Shown: positions 1-11,732, numbered from the stretch's first letter. The stretch is DNA of 64,000 bases from Anniella stebbinsi (GCA_029215795.1 JARDYH010000004.1:32120001-32184000); one strand, 5' to 3'. Notes: generated by a model from the letters alone, not told the origin. Made by a program: numbers and translations.

Positions 1-119
1 CTCACGATCACATGCAAAAACAAACAAACAAACTCCTGAATACTTGCAGGGCTCAGTGAGTTTCAGGGCCAAACAACACGTGAGATTACTCAGGCTTTTT
101 CTTCTACTTTAAGTGTGCT

Positions 120-275
120 TAAACTGTTTATTCTCAACAAACAGCAGCCATGAGTTCCCAATCTGGATCACATATAGCAATCTGGTAGCACATAGCCATC
201 AAGACTTATAGCCATTGATAGTCTTCTCCAGGAATTTGTCTACCCCCCTTTTAAAGGCATCCATATTGATGGCCA
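120..275 (-). mobile_element. CR1 LINE 3' fragment, antisense
   Basis: The text reads as the reverse complement of a CR1 3' region (phrases equivalent to 'tagccattgatagtcttctcc' and 'ttttaaaggcatcca'). The same phrases recur in the larger antisense CR1 at 34855-35365. It abuts a sense CR1 piece at about 276, so the two form an inverted repeat. The 5' limit is vague. Confidence 0.6.
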
Positions 276-420
276 CCGCAAGATGTAGTGATGGCCATCG
301 ATTTGGATGGCTTTAAAATGGGATTAGACAAATTCCTGGAGGAGAAGGCTATCAGTGGCTAATAGACTTGAAGGTTATATGTTACCTCCAATATCAGTAT
401 CGTGCATGTAACATGTAGTG
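276..420 (+). mobile_element. CR1 LINE 3' fragment, sense
   Basis: Sense-orientation CR1 3' text (gtgatggccatcgatttgga, then 'tggctttaaaatgggattagac', 'ggagaaggctatcag'). It is complementary to 215-275 immediately upstream, so positions about 215-356 can fold into a hairpin. No coding sequence remains. Confidence 0.65.
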
Positions 421-2548
421 TCTCAGAATTCAGAATAAATGCAACAGCAAGCTTAGGACCAAATTAAATATAATGTTTAATTGCATGAACACATTGGTGC
501 CAGTTGGAGCTTCCCTTGAAATGCAAATAGCGAAGCAATTTTTCTCATGACTGTGACTGGCAGACAAACTCCCCCTCCCTGTCCTCAATGGTCCTGAGGA
601 TGGTCTTCCCTGTGGCTGCTTATAAAACAAAAATGCCCACTGTATTCAGGCAATTAACACCAGGTCTGGTTTGCCCCTTAGCCTCCCACACTACCATCAA
701 AGATTCCTTGCAGCATCCAGCAATAGCAGAGAGAGAAACCACAGGGCTAAAGGTGATCCCAGTATAATTCTCTCAGGCCCAGGGCAGATGTAATGCTGGC
801 TCCCTGAAAACTGTGACTCATAAATTAAGAGAAAGGCTCAGGAACATACACTCTGATTGTATTGGCACAATCACAGAGGGAAAATAAGCCAAAGCGGATT
901 ATTTGCCCTCCCTGCATTTGAGCTACCAAATGAGCATAATTACCCTTGTCAAGTGGGGATTGTTGGTTTACAAACCACCCTGAAACCCATGGCTTGTTCT
1001 AGGGTCCCACCTGCCGTCTGCCTCCTCGTCCCTCCTCCCATCTCCAGCATCAATTGCCCATCCCTCGTCTTCTCAGACATAACCATGGTTTAGCATTAGA
1101 TTGGGATGCAATGCTAAGCCTAGTTAATATTCCATTTAAACTAGGAATTCCAAGCCCTCTTGAAAACGGAGTTTCAAAGCCCTATGCAGACATTCTCCTT
1201 CTCCTGTAAAGGGCAAATGTAGGGAGAGGGACTTGCATGAGCATGTAAGCCATGCCCCCCAACATCCCTGCACCCCTGGGGGTTGAACACAAAAGTCTGT
1301 AGAGGGTCTGCAAGTGGGTGCAGCTGAATATGCTTACGGAGCTCCCATGAACATGAACCACCCTGCCTTAGCAGAGTTTCTGATCACAAGAGCTCTGTAG
1401 CATGCTCAGCTGAATGCGCTTACAGAGTCCTTTCCAGACCTTTTGCCCTCATCCCATAGCTGGGTGCACAGGGACAGTAGAGGTGAATGCCTGCATAGGG
1501 CAGACGAATGCCTGCATAGGGCTGAACCATAGTCAAGTTGGTGAACATTAAATGTTGGCTAGTTAAAGCCAGTAAAAGAAGGGTGGGAGAATTTGCAGTA
1601 GAGAGGAGAGGAGGGAGTGGGGAGGGAGGGAGAGCATTTCCAAAGGCCGGCTCCCAATTGGGAAACCATGGTTTGCAGAGAGCCAGTCTGATGCCTGCAC
1701 CGAATCTTATAATTCTCACATTACCATTTCTACACATATTTCCAGGCATATCATACAAGGTAAGCCATCACCTCCATCAGCATCCATACCTGCAGTTCAA
1801 AGAGTTACTAAGGGGATCCATTGAGGCCAATCGGTTTACAGACCCATCCAGCTGAACTTTGTCTTGCCAAAAAATTGCAGTTCTCTTCACTGGAAGTTGA
1901 TTCAGAGCCTGTGAACCCTCTTTCTTTTTTTCCGAAAAGGAAAAAAACACACCCTTAGAGCATTTTTCATATGGCAAATCTGTGCTGCCAACTCAGGTTT
2001 CACAGCTGAACACTCCCAAGGTACCAGTTCTGCAATTCAGGGCTTGACTGCTCTCCCTTGTGCATGATGGATAGCTTTAAAATGAAGGCACTGTGAGAAG
2101 TACCAGCTGTCCAGGTACACACTCTGGTTTAGCCTGGCTGAGCAGCAGCCCCCTCTATCCCGATACTTTTTTCCCTTTTCCTCTTCTTTTTTGGAACAGA
2201 TTGCACAATGGATTTGCAAGCTCAGGTGAATGCTGGAACAGAAAGTTATCCATGCAGTCTCCAAATAGCTCAACCTTTGTTTGGGAGGGGGGAACGTTTG
2301 TTCCGTAATCTCCCTTGCCTCCGTGACACTTTTCCTCCTTCCTTGCTAGCAGGGTGGATTCAGCTCTCTTTTACTGAAGCTTCACATGAGTCCTTGCCAT
2401 GCCAGAGGCTGTTGCTTTAGAGATGTAAAAGACCAAGGGGAAAAAGCAGATTGTGTGTGGGGAGGAGGGGTGACTTGTTTTGTTTTTGTTATTTCCTTTA
2501 AGGGCTCACCCCACCCCATTTTTGCCAATGGAAAATTTTGATATTGTA
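421..2548. other. Unassigned sequence, no gene seen
   Basis: No convincing exon, RNA gene or named repeat. A phrase of about 25 bases ('gcagctgaat.tgcttac.gag') appears near 1320 and again near 1406, so a small local duplication is present. Open frames here are under 115 codons and look accidental. Confidence 0.4.
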
Positions 2549-2812
2549 TTTGTTTGTTTGTTTATTATTTGTTACATTTATATTCCACCTTATTTCCTCT
2601 TGTAAGAAACCCAAGACAGTGTACATAGTCCTCCTCCTCTCCATTTTATCCTAACAACAGCCCTGTGAGGTAGGTTAGGGCCGTTAGGCTGAGAGTCAGG
2701 GACTGGCCCAAAGTCACCCAATAAGCTTCATGGCTGAGTGAGGATTAGATCCCGGGTATCCTGAGTCCACATCTAACACTCTAACCCCTATACTACACTA
2801 TCTCTCTCATTT
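2549..2812 (-). mobile_element. tRNA-derived SINE (MIR/Sauria-like), antisense
   Basis: Read on the minus strand, the element starts with a tRNA-like promoter head (2740-2812, with a degenerate B-box around 'gatctaatcct'). It continues through the body phrase 'actttgggccagtc ... cctacctcacagggctgttgt' and ends in a LINE-like tail 'aatataaatgtaacaaataa'. The body is the one shared by MIR-like and Sauria SINEs of squamates. The exact family name is a guess. Confidence 0.7.
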
Positions 2813-3227
2813 TGGAAAACACCGGGGGGAGGGGGAATCTCCTATGAAACATTTTCTCACTTGGAATGAACAAGTTACTTTTTAAGAGAAGGTTTTACTC
2901 AAACTATATAGTATTTGGGGATGGCGGGAAGGATGTAAGACAATCTACCAGCATTAGAGCATGATAATTCCTTTGTATACTGTCACTTTTGATGTTTTCA
3001 GTGGTGTTATAAACTTTAATTTGATAGCCAAATTAGTCCTTAGTATTGTGACTATAGGAGACTCTTTCTGTCTAGAAAATACTTTCTTTTTGCCTACAAA
3101 ATGTAGATTCTATTTTCAACCTTTGTTTTGCATTTCTCATACTGCAAAAACTAAGGCACATGTGCTTACATTACATTACATAGAGTGCAGTGGTTCGCTC
3201 ACTCTCGCTCTCCAGTTTTTTTAAAAA
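2813..3227. other. Unassigned sequence, no gene seen
   Basis: AT-rich spacer between two SINEs. No motif or coding signal recognised. Confidence 0.4.
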
Positions 3228-3562
3228 AAACTTTTGTTATATTTATACTCTGCCTTTTTCTTCTTCTAGCAAGTTTACATGGTCTTCCTCATCTCCATTT
3301 TACCTTCACGACAACAACACTGTGTGGTAGGTTGGGCTGAGAGTCTGTGGCCCTGTTCAGAAGATACCTTAAACCACAGCTTTAATCACGGTGAATAAGG
3401 CAAAAAGCATTATTCATTCTGTGGTTAAAGCCATGGTTTAAGGTGTCTTCTGAATGGGGCCTATGACTGGCCCAAAGTCACCTAGTGAGCTTTATGGCCA
3501 AGTGGGGACTAGAACCTGGATCTCCCAAGTCCCAGTCCAACACACTAACCTCTACACCACAC
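3228..3562 (-). mobile_element. tRNA-derived SINE, split by a MITE
   Basis: Same SINE family and orientation as 2549-2812. Its body is present as 3228-3348 and resumes at 3462-3562 with 'gactggcccaaagtcacc' and the tRNA-like head. The intervening 113 bp is a separate palindromic MITE. Comparison with the first SINE gives the uninterrupted site 'gctgagagtc..ggactggccc'. Confidence 0.72.
3349..3461. mobile_element. 113-bp palindromic MITE inside a SINE
   Basis: Ends are inverted repeats: GGCCCTGTTCAGAAGATACC at the left and the complement of GGTGTCTTCTGAATGGGGCC at the right, with TTAAACCAC/ATGGTTTAA just inside. Most of the element pairs with itself. Flanks are tgt and tat, possibly a 3-bp target duplication that has diverged. 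Related ends occur at 40833-41023. Confidence 0.65.
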
Positions 3563-4084
3563 TGGTTCTCAGTGAGTTTGGATTTGTTCATAATTTTGCT
3601 TGTGCAAATATAAAGCTCAGAAGGAAGTTATCTATTTCTGGCTTAAACTATTTTTTTCAGTAGGCCTCTCTTTTTTACTTAATGGCATATGAAGACACAG
3701 GAACAGAATCATCGGCCACCAAAAGGTGTGAAATCATCTCTAAACTGGGCTTCTCCTTGGGCTTTTTGATTGTGAATGGCTACAAAACTGCCTGTCTAGA
3801 ACTCTCAGTATCTCTAATTGATGTTATTTTTCAGACTACTTCTGTACTAGTGGACAAGGGCTGTTTCAACATGCTTTATGAAGATCTTGCTGGCCGTTTC
3901 CAGAAACTGCTCCCATGTTTGTCTTTTATCTCCCCATATGATTTTAGACTACTCTTTGCCAAATGCAGATTAAATGGAGTGAATGGAGGTTAGCGGATGC
4001 TAGAGTGGCCAACATAGGGTGGATGCAAGAAGATAGGGGGATCTGATTCACTTTCTTTTGGAATGTCCATTGTTCATAGTTTTG
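3563..4084. other. Unassigned sequence, no gene seen
   Basis: A 103-codon open frame (3682-3993) exists, but it has no recognisable domain and no splice context. I treat it as accidental. Confidence 0.35.
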
Positions 4085-4385
4085 AGAATTATAGAATAGT
4101 TGAGTTGGAAGGGTCCTATAAGGCCATCGAGTCCAACCCCCTGCTCAATGCAAGAATCCACATTAAAGCATACCTGACAGATGGTTGTCCAGCTGCCTCT
4201 TGAAGGCCTCTAGTTGTCGTACTGCTCTAACAGTCAGGAAGTTTTTTTCCTGATGGTCAGCCAGAATCTGGCTTCCTGTAACTTGAGCCTATTATTCCAT
4301 GTCCTGCATTCTGGGATGATCGAGAAAGATCCTAGCCCTCCTCTGTGTGACACACTTTCAAGTATCTTGAACCCCTTATTGCTGG
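4085..4385 (-). mobile_element. CR1 LINE 3' end, antisense
   Basis: Classic antisense CR1 3' text: 'atagaatagttgagttggaa', 'gggtcctataaggccatcga', 'gtccaaccccctgctcaatg', then 'tcaggaagtttttttcctga'. This is the vertebrate CR1 consensus known from birds and reptiles. It is 5'-truncated with no ORF left. Confidence 0.85.
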
Positions 4386-6160
4386 TATTTGAGATAACTC
4401 CTCTTTATTCCTATTGGCTGAGGTTATTTTGCAACATATCACACTGTTAAATTTGTTAAGCTAGCTCTAAGGAAAAGGAAGTCTTTTATTTTGACACGAT
4501 AACGCAGGGTATTGAGCTGTTTATGAAATTAATAATTTTAATATACGAATCAGTTGTCAGCAGTCTATCAAGCTTTCTCTTATTTTGTCATTATTATACT
4601 TAGTCTGATTTTCTTGCATGTTGACATTTTGTATACTTCCTTGTTTTGTTTTGAGTTTGATGTATATGCAAAAGTCTGTTTGGCTATTGAGCAATGAACT
4701 GAACTAAACCTCTGAGTAAACACACATAGGATTCGTTTATGTGAGGCCACCTTGGGTGATGTTTTTGACCCTAAAAGGCAGGCTAGAAATATTTAAATAA
4801 ATATGTCAATAACATTGCTGTATACATTTCATAAATATGCCAAATAGTAGAATGTTATATAAATGATGCATTTTATATACCTTGTTAAAGCAGTAAAAAA
4901 AATGTAGGTTTGGTAAAAAAAAAAAAAAAACGTAATTACTGCATATGTTTCAATTTTCCACAAAATTTCCTTTTATTTTTTTTTCCCTCTGGAAAAGAAC
5001 AAGAAAACCTCAGTGTTCCCCCTCTCCATAGCTTTAACATTTCCACAAATTTTATATCCCAATTGTTTTGTGTGGTGTGTTGTTGTTTGTGTGTTGTTTG
5101 CATTTTTTATTATTACTGGTAAATAGATCTGCAAGGTTGCAATCCAAAGATTTTCCTAGATCACAGTCACTTCATAAAACAACCCCAACCATCCCAGTAC
5201 TGGATACTGGGTTATTTCCTCCCCTGCTCCTCTTCAGTACTTTGGGGGGAGGGGGTAACTGGAAGCAAAAAATCTTTTTCCATTCACCATAATGAATTAT
5301 GGAGATTGTCCAGGGATCTAATACATTGTTGAAAACAATATATTAAATGTAGGGATGTGGATCCCTTTGTGTCTAATTTGCTTTTACAGCTACCTTCCTT
5401 TGTCGCTCTATACATCCTTTAAACAGTCCTGAAGACATATATTCTCCAGGTACTTTTAGAGAATTCCTTTTTGGCTGTCCTTGGTGTATCCTTTACTTTC
5501 CCAATTCTCTCCTCTCCCTGACATCAAAATGAGCTTTAAATGAATTTTCAAATTGTGTTTTTATAATATGATTGTTATACAAAGGAACCCAATCAGCAAC
5601 TGGGGGGGGGGGGGGGAGTCTAGGCAATGGTCATCATCATAATCAAATATATTATATATTTGTAATGATGCTCAGTTCATTCACTAATCCAACATTCCAA
5701 TTAAAAACAGTCAGTAGCCTAGGGCAACGATTCCCACTACATTAGTACAATGGGAATATTTACAGCTCCGCAGAGAATACTCCCCCAAGCATTTGTTCTG
5801 TAAATGAACATCGACAGAAAGGTCTCGCCCTTACTTATGAGCATTGATGTGCCGATTTCTGGATTCACCGTTTCCAGTTATCGGGCAGGTTTTACAGCTT
5901 TTCACAAATGTGTCCTGGGTGAGATCAGTTGCCCAGAGATGAAAGCACTGTGCACATTACATTTATGAAAGGGGGAAAAATAAAATAAACATTTAATGTT
6001 CCTGCTTTTACTGTTTCACTCAAAAATATTATGATACCCATCCTTCCTGTCCCAAGAAAGCTCTTTTAATGCAAAGATGAAAGCTACTTCACATCTTATG
6101 GAAAACCATGTTCCACTTTGTCCATCATGAGTCTCCATGCTGATCACAATAACATATAAT
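4386..6160. other. Unassigned sequence with a poly-G tract
   Basis: Mostly AT-rich and non-coding. About 4735-4800 ('ttgaccctaaaaggcaggct', then aaataaata) resembles a LINE 3' tail in sense. A run of about 14 G lies near 5603. No gene recognised. Confidence 0.4.
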
Positions 6161-6252
6161 GCCCCAACCTGGTGTCCTCCGGATATGTTGGCCTACAACT
6201 CCCAGGATCCCCCAGACAACACATCTGGAGGGCACCGGGTTGGAGAAGGCTG
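6161..6252. mobile_element. Short palindromic MITE (AACCTGGTG...CACCRGGTT type)
   Basis: Left arm 'ccccaacctggtgtcctcc' pairs with right arm 'ggagggcaccgggttgga'. The same inverted-repeat body recurs at 17641-17756, 30247-30378 and 49732-49862, so it is a dispersed family. No coding capacity. Confidence 0.65.
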
Positions 6253-6999
6253 ATATAGAGCTTCATCAGACAGGAGGAAATCATGGTTCCCTACTGTCGC
6301 TTCTCTGCCCCCTCTTTTGCACAATACTTCCTCTTTCTCAACTGAGAAGAAAGAGGAAGTAAACAATGACCACGTGAGCCATTTATCGCACCACTTCTCC
6401 TGCACACAGCAAATTGCATTAAAAAAATAAATCAGACTTACCGGGGTTTTTTTTGTCACGGGAAGAAGGCCAGAAAGAACGGGAGATGCATGAGAGGCTG
6501 ATGGTGTTGTGAATAGGACCCGTGAAAATCTATGAGTGCCCAGTAACAACCATGCTGTAAAACATTTGTTTGATGATCCCCATAATGAGACACATCTAAA
6601 AACACATGGTAAACATGCACCTCACAGATACAATCAACTGAAATGCATAGGCAAGGGGTACGCAACTTGTCAACTTTCAAACGGGGTAGGTGGGGCTGAA
6701 GGCAAACTGATAGGGCTAAAAACAAATGGGGATGGGGACAAAATACCAAAATTGCCAGCATATTTTGGCTTAAAGCTCTCATTGCCAGTAACTAGAATTT
6801 AGGAGGGACATTTCAACCCTTTAGAATGGGGAAGAAATCATTCAAAAGCCAGGAAACAACTAAATGATCTGTGGTCGGGGAAAGGAAGTGGGAACAGGGA
6901 AGGAAGCGTGGCCAGAAGGCTGGATTAGTACCAAAGAAAAGCCAGATTTGGCCCTGGGCCTAGGGTTCTGCAACCCTTCACTAATTGGATTCAAATATA
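6253..6999. other. Unassigned sequence, no gene seen
   Basis: Nothing recognised. Open frames of 88-118 codons on both strands overlap each other and carry no domain. Confidence 0.35.
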
Positions 7000-7518
7000 G
7001 GCCCTTTCTATGCCATATGAGTGGGGGGCAGCGATCCCAGAAGTAGCCACTTCCAGGATCATTGCCTCAATCCACATCAGAAATGCGTCAACCCAGGCTG
7101 TTCCTGGGCTATCACGCCCGCCATTTTGTGGTTTGGGCATAGCAGAGAAGAGAAGAGCATTCTAGTGCTCCAATGAAAAGGTAAGTGAAAAAAAATAAAA
7201 AATCGTGTGTGTGAAATCGGGGGGCCTCCCCCCACCATCCTGGGGATGGCAAACTTGGCGCCCCCTTTCCCCTGATGGGCACAGAGCCACACGGTGCAGC
7301 TCCGTGCCCATTTCTGCTGCCGTGCTTACTCGCAAATAACCGCAGCAGCAGCCGGGACAGGCAGCCACATCTCCCGGAGTCCCAGGAACTTCCCTTATCC
7401 CTGGCAAATCCCATGGCCATCCCTCCCCCTGCCCTCAGGAGTCCCAGTGCATCATTTGGACTCACAGTGACCAGCCAGGGGCCATCCCAGGCAAACAGCC
7501 TTGTGTAGAATAGTGTCC
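7000..7518. mobile_element. Harbinger-like MITE, older copy
   Basis: It aligns end to end with the element at 28296-28830: GGCCCTTTC start, 'cccagaagtagccacttcca', 'gacccaggctg'-like text, 'cttactcgcaa', 'gtgcatcatttggactcaca', and a degraded right end near 'ttgtgtagaatag'. A TAA duplication is not visible here, as the right terminus has drifted. Open frames within it are not transposase. Confidence 0.65.
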
Positions 7519-7561
7519 TGATTATCATGGAGCTTTGTAATGGCGCCCCTTGCTTTTTTAC

Positions 7562-7587
7562 AATATATATATATATATATATATATA
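7562..7587. repeat. (AT)n microsatellite
   Basis: About 13 uninterrupted AT units. Confidence 0.95.
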
Positions 7588-7822
7588 GCTATTCAGAAAG
7601 TCAATTTGGTCTCCTGCATTTAAAACCTTGCTCAGAAAGTTTAAGAACATTACACTCTAATTCACACAGCTGCTTTTCATGTTCTCTTGACTTTTACAAA
7701 CCTAGGTGTTGCGTTAATCATTGCCACCTCAAGGTATTTACAATACTTCCACCTCAGTATATATTTACTACTGGGTAATATATTTAGCAGGCACGTTTTG
7801 TATGCTGGGAGCATTTACACCA

Positions 7823-7848
7823 GTGTGTGTGTGTGTGTGTGTGTGTGT
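7823..7848. repeat. (GT)n microsatellite
   Basis: About 13 uninterrupted GT units. Confidence 0.95.
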
Positions 7849-8137
7849 TTTAAAAGTAGCCATATCAGTCATCTGGAGGTTTGGACTATCTATTGAAAGG
7901 AACATCAATTTCTCCCAAACAACCCATTAAATCAGCTGTTGTGGATAGAATTGCTTCTTAAGTGTCACATTGTACCACCCAGAAGAGAAAAGGAAGGGGG
8001 TATTTCAATGTCTCTGTATGCTCACTACAGAGGAGAGTTTCATGCAGGGTATAGATATATAGATATATATTCCATCTGGCATCCCATCTTCTCATGGCGT
8101 CAGACAAATTAGTAACTAACCTCAGCATGGTAGGTAC

Positions 8138-8138
<1 letters not shown>

Positions 8139-8172
<34 letters not shown>
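8139..8172. repeat. (GA)n microsatellite
   Basis: About 17 GA units. The flanking 7850-8748 sequence is non-coding as far as can be seen. Confidence 0.95.
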
Positions 8173-8174
<2 letters not shown>

Positions 8175-8748
8175 ATCCACTTCAATCCCAAGACCCCAAG
8201 GCACCTCCAGCTCAACCCTCATCAGAGCATATGTGAATTTTGGATTTTTTGCCCCAATGTGTATCACTTTACATTTCCCCTAAGAGTGTCTTGGCCAAGA
8301 AAAGGGGTTTAAAAAAGAAAAGAAAAAAAGAAAGATTGAATTTGCCAGACGTAAAGAAAAGGAGTTTGACCAAAGAAACAACAACAAAACCTGCAAGCAA
8401 TCCTGAGACCTGTCTTCACAGTGCCGCTTCGCCGCTCCTTCCCCCTGAAACCCTGCAGTATAGGTGCTGGGAGTGGGAAATCCCCAAGCCAGCAGGGAAC
8501 ACAGGGTTTTCCAGTCAACAGGGTATTGGAGCAAGCACGCATGCCCCCCACCCTCTTGCCAGGCTTCACCATCTGCCTGGATCAACTATAGAGCAAGCTC
8601 ACACAGTGGAAAGGCCATGGTGACCTCATTTTGAAGAAAAAAAGTTGAGGTAAGTCCTTGACTTTTTTTAAAGCACAGCTTCGGGGTATATAACTGATGT
8701 AGCCGTGATTCGCAGCCGCCACGGGGCTTTGAAGACATATAGACAGCC

Positions 8749-9261
8749 TGTGATGTTTTAATGTTTAATGCCATTTATTTATGATGCAAGTGTTTGCAAT
8801 GTTTTTATGATTGTTGCTATTTAGGATGCAAGTGCTGTTTGGACTTCAAATACAAAGTTGGTAAGTGGTTAATTCTGTTGGGAGTGAGTGAATAGAATGT
8901 GAAGTGAATGCTGATTGGCTGGTGGTTCAAAGGTTTGGATCGGCAGTTAGCAGTGAGAGGGAGGAGTTAGAAGAGAAGAGTTGAGAGTTGTGTTTGAAGA
9001 GAGTGAGAAGGAGTCTGGTTTTGTCAGCGAAGGGGTTTAGAACAAGAGTAGGATCAACATCTTTTGTTGTTTTGGGAACAGAGTGAATGGGAGGAGATAG
9101 TGTAGTCTAGTGGGTAGAGTAGGCAGGGTTACCTATGAAATTGTATGGAACCAAATAAGTATTGCGACTAATGAAAGTGCATAATCTTACTTATTGCTAA
9201 ATAAAAGTTATTTTGTTTTACAAACTGGATTGAATTCTTAAAGTCCCTGAGGTAAAGTACA
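8749..9261 (+). mobile_element. Probable gypsy-type solo LTR with primer-binding-site remnant
   Basis: The block starts TGTGATG and ends in ...GTACA. It contains an AATAAA signal near 9200 in the last part, and is followed eight bases on by TGGTGTCAGCAGTGAAGG (9270-9287). That resembles the TGGTGTCAGAAGTGGG primer-binding site of many vertebrate gypsy elements. No gag or pol follows in 9290-10530 and no second LTR is seen. The solo LTR call is an inference from these signals. Confidence 0.42.
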
Positions 9262-9287
9262 TTGGTATATGGTGTCAGCAGTGAAGG

Positions 9288-10535
9288 AAAAGGGTGAATA
9301 GAGGGTTGCTGGGCTGGTTGCTATGATGCCAGAGAGAGTTGGTGAGTCACAGAATCAGTGAGCAGCATTCTGAAGACTGTCCCATAATTGGGATCCTTTT
9401 ATTATAAGGGAGAAATAAAAGGAGGACCAAAGGGGAGATGTCACACAGCCCCCCCTGGTCATTTGCTATTCCTTTTTAGGACTTATGCTTTTTTTTTTAG
9501 GACATTACAGTGCCTGCATCTGAGCAATGGGTACAATTTATTACAAAAGGCACTGGATTGGACTGGCAAGTCTGCACAGGCTGATTGGGATTTTTCCTCC
9601 CTTCCCAAAGCTTGGAATTTCAGCTTGAGTAAATGTAAAGAGGCATTCAACTCCTATCCCCTTTTGCTCATTTTGCAGTAATGGAAAGATAAGGGTTTTG
9701 AGCTGAGCTCTGCAACTAAGCTAGAAGAAGGAAACTTCCATTCCAAATCCTGCACCTGTATCAGCTGCCACGCTTGTGGCATCTGATTTTTAATTTATGC
9801 AGACTTTTTAGAAACATTTCCAAAGTGATGATGAAACAGGATGAAACAAAATTGTAAATGAAAATACGTGAAATCGTTATGAAGCAAAATAGACCAATTT
9901 GTGCATACCTAGCTTCCCTAACACTTCTCAGCTTCTAAAAAATATTTAGGAAAAATAACATAACTGTCATATCATTTATGGAAAGCTCTTGAGATGATCC
10001 TTTATTATCCTGCAATCACTTTCTGCAGTTCAAACAAATAATAACCTAATATGGGCAGTCTTTTTTCTAAATGGCCTCCATTGTGTTCTATGGAAAAAGT
10101 AAATGGGCTAGAACTGCTGTTAGAAACATAACTTTTTAAAAATAATAATCTGGGTATCTTTGACAAGATGATTGTGCCTCATTTGTGGAATGTTACAGAA
10201 TCTCCTGGCGACAATGTCTTCCATTTATAACCCTCCCATGTTTTCCCACCATTTCTTCCATTATTATTTTTTTTAAAAAAATAATTGTGGAGGTGGGAAA
10301 GACAGAATAGCTGCACAATACCTTTTGACTGGTAGTGCTAGGAGCCCTCCGACTGGAAACACCGTATGTATCCACTAAATTTCAGCTTTCTGTTGGAGGA
10401 AAGATCCTAACAATTGTGATACCATTGTCAGTCAGTGAGGCCCAGAAGTATTTATATTGTGGTGTGCTCCCCACTCACCTGAGTGGTAACGACTTCCAGG
10501 AGAAGGACTCGCCGGGTTTGGTTTCCTTTCAGAGC
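9288..10535. other. Unassigned sequence, possibly LTR-element leader at its start
   Basis: The first few hundred bases could be leader sequence of the element above, but no gag-like frame is readable (the longest is 97 codons, without domain). The rest is AT-rich and unassigned. Confidence 0.3.
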
Positions 10536-10775
10536 TGTCCCTACCATTAGGCAGAGTGAGGCAGTCACCTCAGGCAGCGGATCCTGAGTGGTGTAGTAGG
10601 AGCAACAACAGCATCCCCCGGGTGTTTCAATCTGTTGGAGCACAGAGCTACATTTTCCAGGCCACCTGCCCTGCATGCCCTAAGTTAGCCTGCTGCCCTC
10701 AGGTGAGATGGAGGATACTGACCCATCACCAGTGTTGAAGTAAGATTCAAATGCCAGTCCAGTTGGCTTCAGTAA
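10536..10775. mobile_element. hAT-type MITE, GGGCCGGCCC family, copy 1
   Basis: Shares the run 'ccattaggcagagtgaggca', 'gtcacctcaggcagc', 'ctaagttagcctgctgccct' and 'agtgttgaag' with copies at 10793, 28244 and 61948. The right end is missing. Confidence 0.65.
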
Positions 10776-10792
10776 GTGAAATAGGGAGCACG

Positions 10793-11055
10793 TACCATTA
10801 GGCAGAGTGAAGCAGTTGCCTCCGGCAGCAGATACTAAAATGTGAAAGCAAGCGTTAGAGGTGAGAGCTGTGTGCCATACAAGCTGCTTTGTGCTTCCTA
10901 AATTAGCCTGCTGCCTTCAGGTACAATGGAGGGTACTGTCCCACCATCAATGTTGAAGATAGATTCATCTGCCAGACTATGGAATATGGAATTGGAGGGG
11001 GCACCATCTTGTTATTTGCCTCACATAGCAAAATGTATTAGGATGGCCCTGGGCA
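10793..11055. mobile_element. hAT-type MITE, GGGCCGGCCC family, copy 2
   Basis: Nearly complete second copy in the same orientation as the one just upstream: 'accattaggcagagtgaagc' to 'taggatggccctggg'. The two lie in tandem with about 20 bp between them, which could be a local duplication or two insertions. Confidence 0.68.
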
Positions 11056-11214
11056 GATGCCACTTTTGTATTTAAAAATATCAAAGCAGAACATAACAGC
11101 AGGCACTCCGACACAGTAGGAAATCCACTAGAACACAAAAGCTCGCCATAGAAAGATCCTACGCTCCTAAGGGAACTTCCTTTAACTCACAGCGCTCTTA
11201 ATGCACCATTTTCT
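11056..11214. other. Unassigned spacer
   Basis: No feature recognised. Confidence 0.3.
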
Positions 11215-11440
11215 GCCTTTTTCCTAATCACCCATTCAGGCACATCTTATATGTCATCCAAACCTGGCATCATCTCTTGTGGGAGAAAAACTACACACAA
11301 ATAACCCAACAACAGCCCATGGGTTATTTGATGGTTGTTTTCCTCTCTAACAAGCCATATGCCACCTAGCTTTGGATAACACGACAAACTGTTATGCCTT
11401 AAACAAGCCACCATGTGAAACAGCTTGCTTGCTTGCACTC
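11215..11440. mobile_element. MITE fragment containing 'cccaacaacagcccatgggtt'-type core
   Basis: Shares the motif 'aacagcccatggg' and the flanking pattern ('tttggataacacgac', 'cttaaacaagccaccatg') with 51115-51405. The two are copies of one dispersed non-coding element, probably a DNA transposon. Termini are not clear. Confidence 0.45.
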
Positions 11441-11471
11441 TCGCTCTCTCGTGCTCGCTCTCGCTCTCTGT

Positions 11472-11579
11472 GAGCCTATCTACACTGCTGCTTTAAAACG
11501 GTTTATAACAGTTTTAAACCGGTTAATAACCGATTTAAAATTGTTATAAACCATTTAAAGCAGTAGTGTAGATAGGCTC
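11472..11579. mobile_element. 108-bp hairpin MITE
   Basis: Near-perfect palindrome. It begins GAGCCTATCTACACTGCTGC and ends with the complement (GCAGTAGTGTAGATAGGCTC). The interior TTTAAAACGGTTTATAACAG pairs with TTGTTATAAACCATTTAAAG. It sits inside a TC-rich microsatellite. The same terminal and core phrases occur at 22672-22747 and 23122-23180. Confidence 0.75.
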
Positions 11580-11732
11580 TCTCTCTCTCTTTTAGCTGCA
11601 CCCTGCACTCACCTGGAGGGAAATCAGCTTTCCCAATCTCTGACGGATATTCAATCAAACACACATGAGATTTCCATCTCCTAACCATTGACTTACAGCA
11701 ATCTGCCTAACAAACGAAGTGTCAACCAACAG

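Noticed and set aside
5603..5616. G-run as a G-quadruplex regulatory element
   Set aside because: A single homopolymer without promoter context. Similar runs at 22164 and 56429 lie in or near repeats.
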